Position numbers and translations under genes: made by a program. The notes below the pieces were generated by a model. The model saw nothing but the letters and a program-made list of their open reading frames with translations, had not been told where the DNA came from and did no database searches. A stretch of 64,000 nucleotides of DNA from Viola odorata (lineage: Eukaryota > Streptophyta > Magnoliopsida > Malpighiales > Violaceae), in NCBI GenBank assembly GCA_963691705.1, contig OY829539.1:55030327-55094326 (forward strand), written 5' to 3'. This document shows positions 24,345 through 34,680 of the stretch, piece by piece; position 1 is the first letter of the stretch; every line of letters begins with the position of its first letter.

Positions 24345-25089
24345 ATTTTGGGTCACGCCAAGAATGTTGATGAGATGTTGTGAAAATAGTTATAAGATGA
24401 TTCTTAACAAGAGCATCACCGAGTTATGTTTCTAATTGTTCGATCATTGATTCAAAGTTATTCATTTCTATTTTACAGAGTTGTTATAGAACTCAGTTAT
24501 ACTTCTTAGGATCCCTACTTCCCTCTTATATTAAATTACCTAAATAGGTACTCTATTAGGTAATCATAATCAACTAGCACATGTTGGTTAAAGAGTTTAC
24601 TAAATTGATTGATTTAAAAAAGGGGAACACAACTCCTAACCTAGGATCCTCGGTTGCCAATCGTGTCTGAATTAGATCACTTGGTTTCTCTAATCTTCAC
24701 GAGATTAGTTGTCTGCTTATATCTATTCGAATTTGACGTCTACCATCACCTTTAAGACCGACTTCAACTAATCAGATTAGGACTTGGATTGGAAAGATCT
24801 AAACCTAACTTGAAAAGCGATTTGTTTTTGCAGAAACCTCATGAATGAAAATATAGAAATCAATTATAAAAAAACATTTAGATATCATGAAACAAGAATG
24901 ACCATAACTCTACTGCCCTTATTAGAAATTAAAGATTTAGTTAGACATTGATATTGATGAAGAAAATATAATAATCAGTTTCATAAAAATAGTAATCTGT
25001 AATTTTCCAAATTAGAAATCATAGAGCAAGATGTTCACAAAATAAAACTCAGATAACTGATAGAGGAGAAGCCTGTTCTCCAAAGAATC
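24345..25089. mobile_element. Old Athila-family LTR fragment
   Basis: Similar in order to the Athila LTR at 53837-55355: CTAGGATCCTCGGTTGCCAATC against CCCTAGGTTTTCAATCTGG, ATTAGATCAC followed by TTTCTCTAATCT, a CGAGATTAGT block, and GGTTAAAGAGTTTA. Strongly diverged, with no ends found. Confidence 0.6.
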
Positions 25090-25378
25090 CTTGTAGCGTT
25101 TGATTCTCGGAATACTACTTTCCCTCTTGGAATCACTCTCCTGGGGAGAGTGATTAGGGGAATGTTAGTTTTTTGTGTTTGATTGAGATTTAAGATTCCC
25201 ACGAAAGTAACATTCTTGTGTTTGTTTTGTATTCAGGAATCCTAAAGGAAAGTAAAGAAAATTATTACTTTATTTTTTTTAATATTTGTGTCTTTATTAT
25301 CTTGTTCATAATTTAGCTTTATGAACTTTTTTTATCCGAACTTAAAAATATATGTGCTCTGTCCTTAGTCTTCTATTT
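25090..25378. mobile_element. Truncated Harbinger-like element
   Basis: Carries one end (GTAGCGTTTGATTCTCGGAAT) and about 200 bp matching 17790-18000 (GGGGAATGTTAGTTTTTTGTG). The other end is absent. The cyclotide duplication begins directly after it. Confidence 0.75.
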
Positions 25379-25667
25379 TTTTGTTGGTTTTCAGTAACTC
25401 GGATAAACACAATTTTTATTTACGACGCAATATTATTAAAAATATTATAAGGTAACTTAAGAATTTGATCGTTTATTAAAGTTTCTATTTTGATCTCGAT
25501 GGATTATTATTATTAAAAAATTTATAGCTTCAGGAAACTTTCATTTCAACCCAATCTTATGAAACAACAATGCCGAGAATTATTTTCCTTGAATAAATTG
25601 CTAATTAAGTATAAAATTAGAAAATTAAAATGAGGACATGTTTAGATAAAGCATAAGAAAGGGCACT

Positions 25668-25673
25668 TTTATT
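25668..25673 (-). promoter_or_regulatory. Candidate poly(A) signal of cyclotide gene 2
   Basis: AATAAA on the minus strand at the place matching copy 1. Confidence 0.45.
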
Positions 25674-25862
25674 CAACTGATGATACAAGTTTACACATAC
25701 GAGAAGGAAGCATCTGAATTGCTCATGACTTAACTAATTAATTTATGGTATTTTCACAACCATATTATCGCTTCCTTCATTTTAATTAAAGAGAGAAAGA
25801 CAAACAAATTAAAGGAGAGAAACATTGAAACAACACGAATGCCCTAATAATATTATGTTGTT

Positions 25863-26204
25863 TTAGTTGGCAAGAGAGTTCAGGTAGCAAACTTTGTTCT
25901 TGCAAGAGCACCCAGCAATGCTAGAAATGCAAGGAATCCAGACACAACTTTCACCGCAAGGAACACTGCCACCGAGGGCATTAAAGTTGGAGTGCTTAAG
26001 GAGTGCTTCTTCGATGACTGGGTTGGAAATGAGGATCTTACCGGTGAGAGCACTAATGACTTTCTCGTCCAAGTTGAGATTCGCCTTCCCGAAAACCATC
26101 TTAATGGCTTCAGGAGTGATGAAATCTTTCTCAACGGTTGCAAAGGCTGGAAGAGCAAAGGCAGCGATCACCAAAAACCCAACAATCATCTTCTTCATCT
26201 CCAT
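25863..26204 (-). CDS. Cyclotide precursor 2 (bracelet subfamily)
   Basis: A complete 113-residue precursor with the same plan as the gene at 15351: signal peptide 1-22, propeptide 23-78, cyclotide domain 79-109 with six cysteines at 83, 87, 92, 99, 101 and 106, and tail SLAN. Over the whole reading frame I see only two base differences from gene 1. Both change an amino acid: Met64 to Ile in the propeptide and Gly95 to Ser in loop 3 of the mature peptide. The catalytic-type Asn109 and the N-terminal Gly79 needed for head-to-tail closure are kept. TATA box, leader and 3' flank are conserved, so it is probably expressed. It is a recent tandem paralogue. Confidence 0.97.
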   Translation of the reverse strand: MEMKKMIVGFLVIAAFALPAFATVEKDFITPEAIKMVFGKANLNLDEKVISALTGKILISNPVIEEALLKHSNFNALGGSVPCGESCVWIPCISSIAGCSCKNKVCYLNSLAN

Positions 26205-26288
26205 TGCTTAAAAGTTGTAATTAAAAGCTTTTCTTGTGTTTTTTCTTTGATGCTTTGAAGATGGGTGCTTACTACCCCTTCCTCACCC

Positions 26289-26298
26289 TCTATTTATA
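26289..26298 (-). promoter_or_regulatory. TATA box of cyclotide gene 2
   Basis: TATAAATAGA on the minus strand, about 85 bases before the ATG, as in gene 1. Confidence 0.8.
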
Positions 26299-26917
26299 GC
26301 ACTAGCATGTCTCTCTTTTCTCTTTTTTGCATTTTACATTTTTAGTTTTGTTTGTCCAGTGAGATTCACATTAAAATAACAGTTCATTTTCTTGGTGATC
26401 TTTTACTTTCAATTTGTTTATTTTATATTATCTAGGTTGGTTGAGGATTTTTATTTTGATAAACATCTCTTCAAATACATATATCACAGAGTGGTAGTCA
26501 CACTTGGGCCTATGAAATTTTCGAATTTGGTCCTCCTAGTGTATTTTTAGTTATAAAAAATAAAAATATATTATATACATTAAGAATTATTTTTTTGGCA
26601 AAATTTTCAAAATGAGTAGCTGGAGATTCTCTCCATTTTGGTTTTCGATGAGTTTGATTTCTCGCGATGGATTAGGATGCTTTTACACTTCACATGTGGC
26701 GTGGAGTGGTTTATTTTTCTCATTTCTTTTTTCTCTTGTTATTTGCATACTATAACCACGAACACTTTATATATTTTATATCGTGTCTGTGTCGGACTCA
26801 TTTTCGACACTGATACTCGACGGACACGATACGTATTTGACACATTATCTTTTGTTTCCTAATTTTTTTAATCATAATTCTATATAATTATTGATGCCAA
26901 AGAGATGTTTAAGTAAA

Positions 26918-28172
26918 TTATAGTTGTTAAAAGTATTTATAAGACTAAAATTAATTTGAAATTGACATTTCAACTGCATTATCCTTAGAGATATAGTTAA
27001 AACTCATATTTTGTTCGCGCCAATGATATTTTTATACAATATAATTAATATACATACATATATATAAACTTTGTGAGGGGAAATAAATTCATGCATTCGA
27101 GTTGATAAATGATAAAATATAAAAATAAAAATCAAAGACTTTGTGACTTTATAGGAAATATTGATTGATAAAAAAAAAATAAAAAATAATATGTCAGTTG
27201 TATAGTATTGAAATAATATAACAAACCGATTTAAAAAAGAAAATATCCATAAAAGAATCCTACTCATTAATTGTTCACACCTCACACCACGTGAAAGTGT
27301 AAGGAATATCAAATATTTTATAATCAAATCATAATGATTAATGTTCCCTCTTTTTAATTATCAATTTGCATCACCGGACAGATTTATTAAAATCAGATCA
27401 AGATGCGGCCCTTTTGCGTGAATAATTCTCTTCATATGATTTTCCTTTTAGTTTTTAGACAAAATAATGATCCCTTCGAAGGATCCACATTGGTTTAGAT
27501 AGTGTTTGAGATCGTGTATGAAGGGAACTATGGCCGTTAGATAGTGTTTGAGATCAACAATTTCCTCCTCCCTTCCTGCTATCTTCTCGTTAGTTAAAAG
27601 ATCCACAGTGGTTTTAACCTCTCTAAATCAATGTTGAACTCTCACCTCCCATTGTCTTCCAAGTAGCTCTTCCATTTGGAAAACAATGCCTCACATAAAT
27701 GTAAAATTACTAAAATTTTGGAGAAAAAATAGAAATTTATTATTAATATCATTCACAATTAAAAAAGACAGTTTAACATGTATCTATGAGCATGAATATA
27801 ATTAAATCGCTAATTTTAAATTAAATCAACTCTTGTAAAAATAATTGTTAAATGCAATTTATGCTAAACAATTTAAATAAAGTTTAGTCTTATAAATTCT
27901 TCTAACAATTATAATTTACACCGAACATTAATTTAACACAAATAATTGATGACAATAATGACAAAATAATAGACACATAAAGTGTTGAGTTTGACACCAA
28001 TCATGCTAGTGCCAAAAACAAATTAGCCAACAAAAAAAAACATTAGGTGTTAAAAGAATTAATCATTTCGGTAAACGTTAAGGACGGACCAGTGAAATAA
28101 ACCTATAACTATATATATGTATACAAAAATAAAAATTAAATTTAATACTTAGTAATGGTGGCTATAATAAGC
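26918..28172. other. AT-rich locus DNA with block D copy 2
   Basis: 27230-27470 repeats the CTACTCATTAATTGTTCACACC/CACGTG block. 27467-27870 repeats 18763-19150, with a small internal duplication of GATAGTGTTTGAGATC. Nothing recognised at 27870-28170. The frame at 27004-27327 is AT-rich and not called. Confidence 0.65.
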
Positions 28173-28250
28173 TACTCCCTCTGGCTCAAAACAAATGACG
28201 TTTTAGCGTCCAAAAGTAGGTGCAAAACAAATGACGTTATCGGTTTCCCA
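28173..28250. mobile_element. Single Stowaway/mariner-like terminus
   Basis: TA followed by CTCCCTCTGGCTC, then the phrase CAAAACAAATGACGTT twice (about 28187 and 28222), as in plant mariner termini with subterminal repeats. No matching end before the gypsy element at 29450. The partner may lie beyond the nest or be lost. Confidence 0.5.
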
Positions 28251-28436
28251 CGCTAGAGAAGACAAGGGTGCTCCTGCCTGCGCTGGTGACCACGACGACG
28301 ACTTCGACTTGGCTCAACGCTGACATCGATTCCCTCTCTTGTATTTGAATCTAAAATTTGTGTGGGAACGGAAGATTTTTCCTATTAATACCACCACGAA
28401 TGAGGTAAGCATCACAAAATTTCATCTTCAATTTCA

Positions 28437-29066
28437 GTGTTTAATTTCATTGCAAATTTCGGGTTTCAATTTCTACTTTACCAAATGAAGGGTGTTGATT
28501 TCTGGGATGATTCACAGGATGATAGTTGCGTGCAATTTCATCCGCGTATGAGTATGTTCGTATCGGATTCAATCGGAGTCCCTGGGGTTGAGGATGATGT
28601 CATCGCGGTGGCGGAGGTTGAAGATTATGTAGTCGCGGAGGCGGGGGTTGAAGATGATGTCGGCGCGGTGGTTGTTGCGGTGGATGCAATCTGTGAAATG
28701 GATGTCATTGTGGGAGATATCTATGAAAGTGAAGATGACGTCGTGTTTGAAGAAATGGCGGTTGTGTCCGAGGAAGAAATTGCAACCCGTGTGACTGTTT
28801 TGGAAGCGGAGGAGGTTTCCTGCTCTCTTGCCAGTGAAGAAGATGGGAATCTCGGCTTCCATCATGGGCGTCCAAAGAAGTATCAAATTCTTGATTTAAA
28901 TCTACCTTCCACTGAGGATTTAATACATACATCAGAAGTGAAGGTGGACATAGATTTCGATCTCAATAAGTTGTCAATCCGAGGTATGTTTGGCCGTAAA
29001 GATGACCCATTCTATGAAGAGAGCTTCATCCACATATTGCGTCTTCTTCTCCCTGATTTCTACTGA
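28437..29066 (+). CDS. Unrecognised acidic ORF, 209 residues
   Basis: I do not recognise this protein. Residues about 50-85 are a run of related units with VEDDV, VEDYV and VEDDV, rich in Val, Glu and Asp. Residues about 140-165 hold GRPKK, then LDLNLPS, and a second DFDLN follows. LDLNLP fits the DLNxxP/LxLxL type of EAR repression motif, which would suit a nuclear regulator, but that is inference from a short motif. It has no signal peptide. GC content is higher than in the surrounding AT-rich DNA. It follows a mariner-like terminus by about 200 bases, so it could be a transposon-borne or captured N-terminal exon. A shorter start exists at codon 17 (MKGVDFWDD). Confidence 0.4.
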   Translation: MFNFIANFGFQFLLYQMKGVDFWDDSQDDSCVQFHPRMSMFVSDSIGVPGVEDDVIAVAEVEDYVVAEAGVEDDVGAVVVAVDAICEMDVIVGDIYESEDDVVFEEMAVVSEEEIATRVTVLEAEEVSCSLASEEDGNLGFHHGRPKKYQILDLNLPSTEDLIHTSEVKVDIDFDLNKLSIRGMFGRKDDPFYEESFIHILRLLLPDFY

Positions 29067-29449
29067 ATATATTAGGATGTTTTTTGTAGACATAATGCTA
29101 TTGACTTTTGGATGGCCAGTTTTTGCTATATTAGTGTGTTTCTGGTAGACTGAATGTTGTTTTCTGTTAGGATGACTACTTTCTTCAATGTACTAGGGTG
29201 TTTATGGTAGTAGTAGGATGTTGGATTTAGGATGGCCAGCTTTACCTTCCATTTTGTTTAACTGTGAAACTCATAATGTATATTATTCCTCAAATTAATG
29301 AATTGATATTGACTATCTCATTGTCTTCCCATTATGGTTGTGAACTGTTTTCCTTGAATGGTTAAAGTGTATTTGCCTTTGGTATTTTTAACATGAATGC
29401 TTTAATTACAGGAACATGGGTCCTTATTTGAGCCTGTTTAATCCAGTCG
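29067..29449. other. Spacer before element A
   Basis: T-rich DNA with recurring TTAGGATG and GATGGCCAG phrases, possibly the intron or 3' part of the preceding ORF. No gene. The last five bases (AGTCG) are the expected left TSD of element A. Confidence 0.5.
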
Positions 29450-29714
29450 TGATAACAATAGAGATAATTTGAAGGGCATTATCATCTCCTCAAACATAAT
29501 TCCATTGCCCGCCAGACGCCTGTCGCATGAGCTATCTCCCCTCAGTCAACGAGGAGATTCCTGGGATGGTTGACATCAGCGGGGAGGGGGTCTCACGCGT
29601 CTCTTATTCGCACGAACGACGTCATCCCATCCTAGGTTGGCCCAGATATCGCCCCACTACGGCATCGTTCCCGATATCACCCTCTGACATATCGTCCCTG
29701 ACACCACGTCGACA

Positions 29715-29785
29715 TATCGCCCCTGACGTCATCTTGAGTTATCGCCACTGACGTCATCCTGAGTTATCGCCCCTGACGTCATCTA
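29715..29785 (+). promoter_or_regulatory. U3 enhancer-like repeats with TGACGTCA
   Basis: TGACGTCA occurs at 29724, 29749 and 29774, exactly 25 bp apart, each within TTATCGCC-CTGACGTCATC units. TGACGTCA is the palindromic core bound by bZIP factors (CRE/as-1-like). It lies about 50-100 bases before the TATA box. Confidence 0.75.
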
Positions 29786-29826
29786 TGATATCAGAAATGC
29801 TCCTCACTCCTGGCCTTTCTCATGCC

Positions 29827-29834
29827 TATAAATA
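29827..29834 (+). promoter_or_regulatory. TATA box of the element A LTR
   Basis: TATAAATA followed by CCCCCCTC. The corresponding TATAAATA in the element C LTR is at 58315-58322 (minus). Confidence 0.8.
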
Positions 29835-30039
29835 CCCCCCTCATCTAAAAAGTGAAGTAAGTGAAAATTCATTCTCGAACCTCTGTCATTTTGGACCGCC
29901 ATACTAACTTAAGCATCGGAGTGTGGACGCCGGAGCCCCCCCTCCGGCGCTTTGCAGGTACCTACCACGGCAACTACAGTCATCCCAAACGGCCATTGAC
30001 ATCGTCCTTAATCTTCCGCAACTCTAAATCTTATCAAAA

Positions 30040-30057
30040 TGGTGCTTTCATTGAGAG
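30040..30057 (+). other. Candidate primer-binding site of element A
   Basis: TGGTGCTTTCATTGAGAG, three bases after the LTR end. It begins with the TGG expected to pair with a tRNA CCA end. The tRNA is not identified. Confidence 0.6.
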
Positions 30058-30071
30058 CCTTGGTTTATTAA

Positions 30072-32636
30072 GTGAGCATCCTTAGTAACCAGGCTCCATT
30101 CCGCAGGAAGATTGAAACGATCATGGCTTCTGAAGCGGAATCCTCACAACCTTCGTCCTCTAGCATCCCCTATGCGATTCACAGACAGCTGTTTCCTTTT
30201 CCTACTACCGATTCTCCTGCGACGACACAAGAAGTTGTTTCGGAACCTTCAGATTCTCCTTTTAGATCGATAAGGGAAACACCCCCTTCCCAGATAACCG
30301 TCCCGTTATCCCAGATGCCCGGATCTAGTTTTTTCACTCCACCTCCGAGGGGGTTCGTGACAGATGGGGTAACCAATCCCTTTGCGAGTGAGATAGCGGC
30401 CCTTCGTTCTCGGTTGGACTACTTAACTGAAATGGCAACAAGAAACACGCCAAACGTCACTGGGTCGAGTATTCCTCCCCATATTACTTTTACACCATCT
30501 ATTGTCACCGAGCGACCCTTATCAACCTTACCCCCCGGAACCATCCTGTCTGCCCTGCCTGTAACAGACGCCCTCACTAGTCTCATGCAGCATGCTCAGG
30601 GGTGAGTGGAACCCTATGTGCCGCAAGTGCCGCGTGTTCCCGTCCCTCGGGAAGACAGACGTCATCAGGAGTTCATAGATCGTTGGGACGGTAGACTAGA
30701 TAACATGGGAAGGAACATATCCCCCGAACGTAGTGAAAGATCTAGTAGCAGGAGGTATAGAACTCGCTCGCCCAGGAGCCGCAGCCGGACTCCTAGGCGG
30801 CATCTCACACCAGATCTGCAAAATCAGAGATGTCATTTAGAGGCTTCTCCTCCGCGTCCTGTAAGTGAAATCCTTGATGATGCCCCCGGGCACCCGTTTA
30901 GCCGTCGCATAAGACGTCACCGGGTCAGTCGGCATGTGAAATTGCCCATGGAATCCTATGACGGTACTCGGGATCCTATCTCTCACCTCAATAAGGTAAA
31001 GGATTTCGTCCAATTCCAGACTCATAATGATGCAGCTCTGTGCAAAATATTTATCATGACCCTATCGGGAGTGGCACACCTCTGGTTTGAGGGCCTCCCT
31101 GGCGGATCTGTCAGTAATTTCTCGCAGCTGGAATCCAAGTTTCGAAGTCGGTTCAGCATCGTCGTTCCTGTTAAGAAATCTGCTGCCGCGTTGTTCGACA
31201 TACACCGAAAGCCTCAGGAATCTCTGAGGGACTTTCTCAACCGTTTCGATTTGGAAATGTTGTTAACGCCGGGTGTTACCATCGACTTTGCTATAGCAGC
31301 TTTAAAGCGGAATTGCCGCTATAGAAAACTGAGGGACACGTTAATAGTGGATCCTCCGACAACTTTAGATGCGTTGAGGCTGAAGGCCCATAACTACGCC
31401 CGAATGGAAGAAGAAGATAATAGGGACAGAAACTACGGTATGCCGCAAGAGGCGCCTCAAATCCCTAACATTCCTGTGTCCACTGCCACTGATGATCGTC
31501 TCAGGGACGAATACGCCTTCCAGAAAGATCATATTCCTAAGACCTCCAATCGACGGAAAGGCAACTTTTCCAAGGGAAAACCTGGCGGCTCTCCAACTCA
31601 GCGTCAAGGAGAACCTCCCAAGGGCCGGATCTATGACCCAGACCTTCCTTCCCTCATTTTTCTGAGAGCAGAAATCTTAGCGATTGTGGAACAGCGGATT
31701 CTTCCCATTTGTTACCCTGCACCTGTGAAGCCCGAGATAGTTATGGGAGGCAGAGAAAATGCTTTTTGTAAGTTTCACAAAGCTAGAGGACACTCTACGG
31801 AAGCATGTAGAGAACTAAAGCTAGCGATAGAACGTCTGGTGGAAGAAGGATATCTAGGAGAGTTTGCCACCCAAGTAAGAGACGATTCTAGGAACAATCC
31901 CACCAAGCGAATGGTAGACAACAGACAGGCACCACCTCTCGCCCCTGAAGGCGACAATACTTCGAGAGGGAGGAACAAGGAAGCCCTCATGATAGATGAC
32001 GATGATTTCCCCATGATCAACATCATAGCTGGGGGCGCGCCATATCTGAACGAATCAGAGCCGTGGGCGCCCGGGACAGCGGACAAACGTAAGCGAGAAG
32101 GTGTGTCAAAGAAAAGCGAAGCGATAAGCGCTTTAGATCGCATGGTATTATCTTTCTCAGAAGAAGATGAGACAGGCGTCGTTTATCCACATAATGACGC
32201 ACTGGTGGTCACGCCCATTATTGCCAATCACGGAGTTAGGAGAACTCTTGTGGATAATGGGAGCGCGGTAAATCTGTTCTCATTGGAGGCATATAACCTT
32301 ATGAAACGCCCTGATAACGAACTAATGCCGTGCAAGAAGCCGATAATCGGAGTGGACGGGGTCCCGATCCCTGTAACTGGGGTGACCACCCTGCCGGTAT
32401 ATTTCAGAGAAGACGCGTCCAAGCGGTCACTGGAACTGCTATTCTTGGTCGTGGACCTAACCTTGCCCTATAACGCTATACTTGGGCGACCGTTCCTCAA
32501 CCGTTTTGGAGACGCGATATCTCAAAAGCACTTAAGGATGAAATACCCCTTTTGGGAAGGAGTGGTCTCCGTCAAGGGCGATCAGAAGCTAGCCGTTGAA
32601 TGCTATTTACTCATGACTCAGAAAGTCTGTGACTAA
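30072..32636 (+). pseudogene. Element A gag and protease
   Basis: One reading frame broken by TGA at 30603-30605 and closed by TAA at 32634-32636. The N-terminal 178 codons are Ser/Pro-rich. The second part has an Arg/Ser-rich stretch (RSSSRRYRTRSPRSRSRTP), the gag core (DFVQFQTHNDAALCKIF to DFLNRFDLE), a CCHC-like CKFHKARGHSTEAC, and the retropepsin region with LVDNGSAVNLFS as the Asp site and ILGRPFLNRF. Gag packages the RNA and the protease cuts the polyprotein. The TGA breaks the N-terminal linker only. Confidence 0.9.
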
Positions 32637-32639
32637 TAC

Positions 32640-33623
32640 GTGTGTGTCACAGTAGATCCGTACGGGCAAAGTGATGAGAAGCGCACACAGCCCGTGGACA
32701 GAATGATCCCCGTATCCGTTGACAGCATCGGCGATGCTAACTTCCTCATCAGTGAAAAACTCAATGAAGAGGAAAACCTACAGCTGGCCCGGCTGCTGAA
32801 TAAGTGTAAAGGAGAATTTGCGTGGAAGCCAGCGGACATGCCTGGTATTTCACGAGATATAGCAGAACATCGGCTTAACGTTGATCCCTATGCCAAACCA
32901 GTACAACAAAAACGACGAGCATTCTCCACGGAGAAAGCGTCAGCCGTCGACAAGGAGGTAACAAAACTCCTAAGTGCAGGATTCATCCGTGAAGTCCAGT
33001 ACCCAACTTGGTTGGCTAATCCAGTTCTCGTTCCGAAGCCCAATAGAGATTGGCGCATGTGCATCGACTTCACCAACTTGAACGATGCCTGCCCTAAGGA
33101 TTGCTACCCGCTCCCCCGAATCGACCAGCTAGTCGATCAAACTGCCGGGTACGCATATCTGAGTTCACTTGACGCCAACTCCGGATATCATCAAATTCCC
33201 ATGGCCATTGAGGATGAAGAGAAAACCGCCTTCATCACTCCTAAGGCCACCTACTGTTACACGACAATGCCATTTGGGCTGAAGAACGCTGGAGCAACTT
33301 TCCAACGTATGGCGAACAAAATATTTGAAAGGCAAATCGGAAGAAATATGGAAGCCTACGTTGACGATATACTCGTAAAGAGTACAAGTTTTCAGGACTA
33401 CCTGCGGGACCTGAAGGAAGTCTTTGACGTGATGAAAGAATATAACATGAAGCTGAATCCCCGTAAATGCATGTTCGCATTCCAAACGGGTAAATTCTTG
33501 GGCTACGTGGTCAGCCAGAGGGGGATTCAGCCTAACCCGTCAAAGATCAAAGCCATACAAGATATGATATCTCCCAGAACTGTCAAAGAAGTGCAAAAGC
33601 TGACAGAGCGTTCATTGCCCTAG
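32640..33623 (+). pseudogene. Element A reverse transcriptase
   Basis: Continues in the gag-protease frame after one TAA. RT motifs are in order: NPVLVPKPNRDWRMCIDFTN, YLSSLDANSGYHQIPM, TMPFGLKNAGATFQRMAN and AYVDDILVKS (catalytic YVDD at 33357-33368), then FLGYVVSQRGI. A frameshift at about 33610 ends the frame at LTERSLP; the next frame carries ALGRFISKQGERC. Confidence 0.92.
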
Positions 33624-34680
33624 GACGGTTCATTTCCAAGCAAGGTGAGAGGTGTCTCCCATTCTTCAAGGTCATACGAAAGAAAGCTCCTTTCGGCTGG
33701 ACCACAGAATGTGAAGAGGCGTTCACCGGTATAAAGGATTACTTATCTTCTGACTTGGTGTTGACAGGCTACGCGAAAGATGGACAGATACGCGAAAGAT
33801 GGACAGATACTTCCAGTCCCATCCTGTTATTGTGCTCACTGACCAGCCTCTAAAGAGAATATTCCAAAAACCTGAGTCTTCGGGAAGAATGCTGATTTGG
33901 TCCATTGAACTTGAACAGTACGGATTGAGGTACCAATCTCGACCGTCGGTAAAGGCTCAAATCCTAGCAGACTTCATAGCTGAATGCACTTTTACTAAAG
34001 ATCCGTTAATCGATATACCAGAAGAGGAACGAGGCGATCTGGATCTCCCATTCCTGGAAACTTACACTGATCTTTGGATCGTCCACGTGGATGGAGCCAA
34101 AAATCAAGAGCTGGGTAGAGCCGGAGTCTTCATAAACGGGCCACATGATATACTGATACGCTACGCCATTAGAATCCTGCAGCCGTTATCCAATAACGGG
34201 GCAGAATATGAGGCGCTACTCGCTGGACTCAGGATAGGAAGAAGCCTTTCTTCCAAGAGCAGACGCGATACAAGACAAACAGGGGACCTACGACTGAAGG
34301 TTTGTGGTGACTCCAAATTGATAATTGACCAAGTCCTGGGACACTCTCAGGCCCGAGAGCCCATCATGGTCCAATACCTCGCTAAAGTAAAGCGTGAACT
34401 GCTGGAAATAAAGAAAGAAGGCATGCAAGTTAGCTTTGAGCACATTCCCCGAGAGGATAACGCCGAAGCTGATAACCTGGCCAAACTTGCCGCGAATCCG
34501 GAAGCGTTCATACACAAAGACGTATACTACCGAGAGTTATCCATACCGTCCTTCATGGAAGAGCAAACGTCACTTTGTGTGGAAGAGCTCGAAAGCGACT
34601 GGCGGATCCCCATAATAAAATACCTGAAATACGAAGAACTGCCTGTGGATAACGCAGAAAAGAGAAAGGTGTTAAGGTAG
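33624..34680 (+). pseudogene. Element A RT connection and RNase H domains, with internal deletion
   Basis: After FISKQGERCLPFFK the first RNase H is cut short. At 33771-33808 a 19-base unit (acgcgaaagatggacagat) is tandemly repeated, and the sequence jumps directly to YFQSHPVIVLTDQPL, so the catalytic core expected between is absent. The second, Tat-type RNase H follows: VHVDGAKNQELGRAGVFI, NNGAEYEALLAGLRIG, VCGDSKLIIDQV, REDNAEADNLAKLA. The frame stops with TAG at 34678. Confidence 0.85.

Larger units (their letters stand above)
25379..26917. repeat. Segmental duplication, cyclotide block copy 2
   Basis: Matches 14863-16130 as described there. It has about 265 extra bases (26525-26790), part of which occurs inverted at 20400-20570. 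That makes copy 2 the more complete version. Confidence 0.92.
29450..30036 (+). repeat. Element A 5' LTR, 587 bp
   Basis: TGATAACAAT at the start and AATCTTATCA at the end. Both edges and many internal blocks (CATCGGAGTGT, CCGGCGCTTTGCAGGT) match, in reverse, the LTR at 58154-58725. It holds U3 repeats, a TATA box (29827) and the R/U5 region. Confidence 0.9.
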
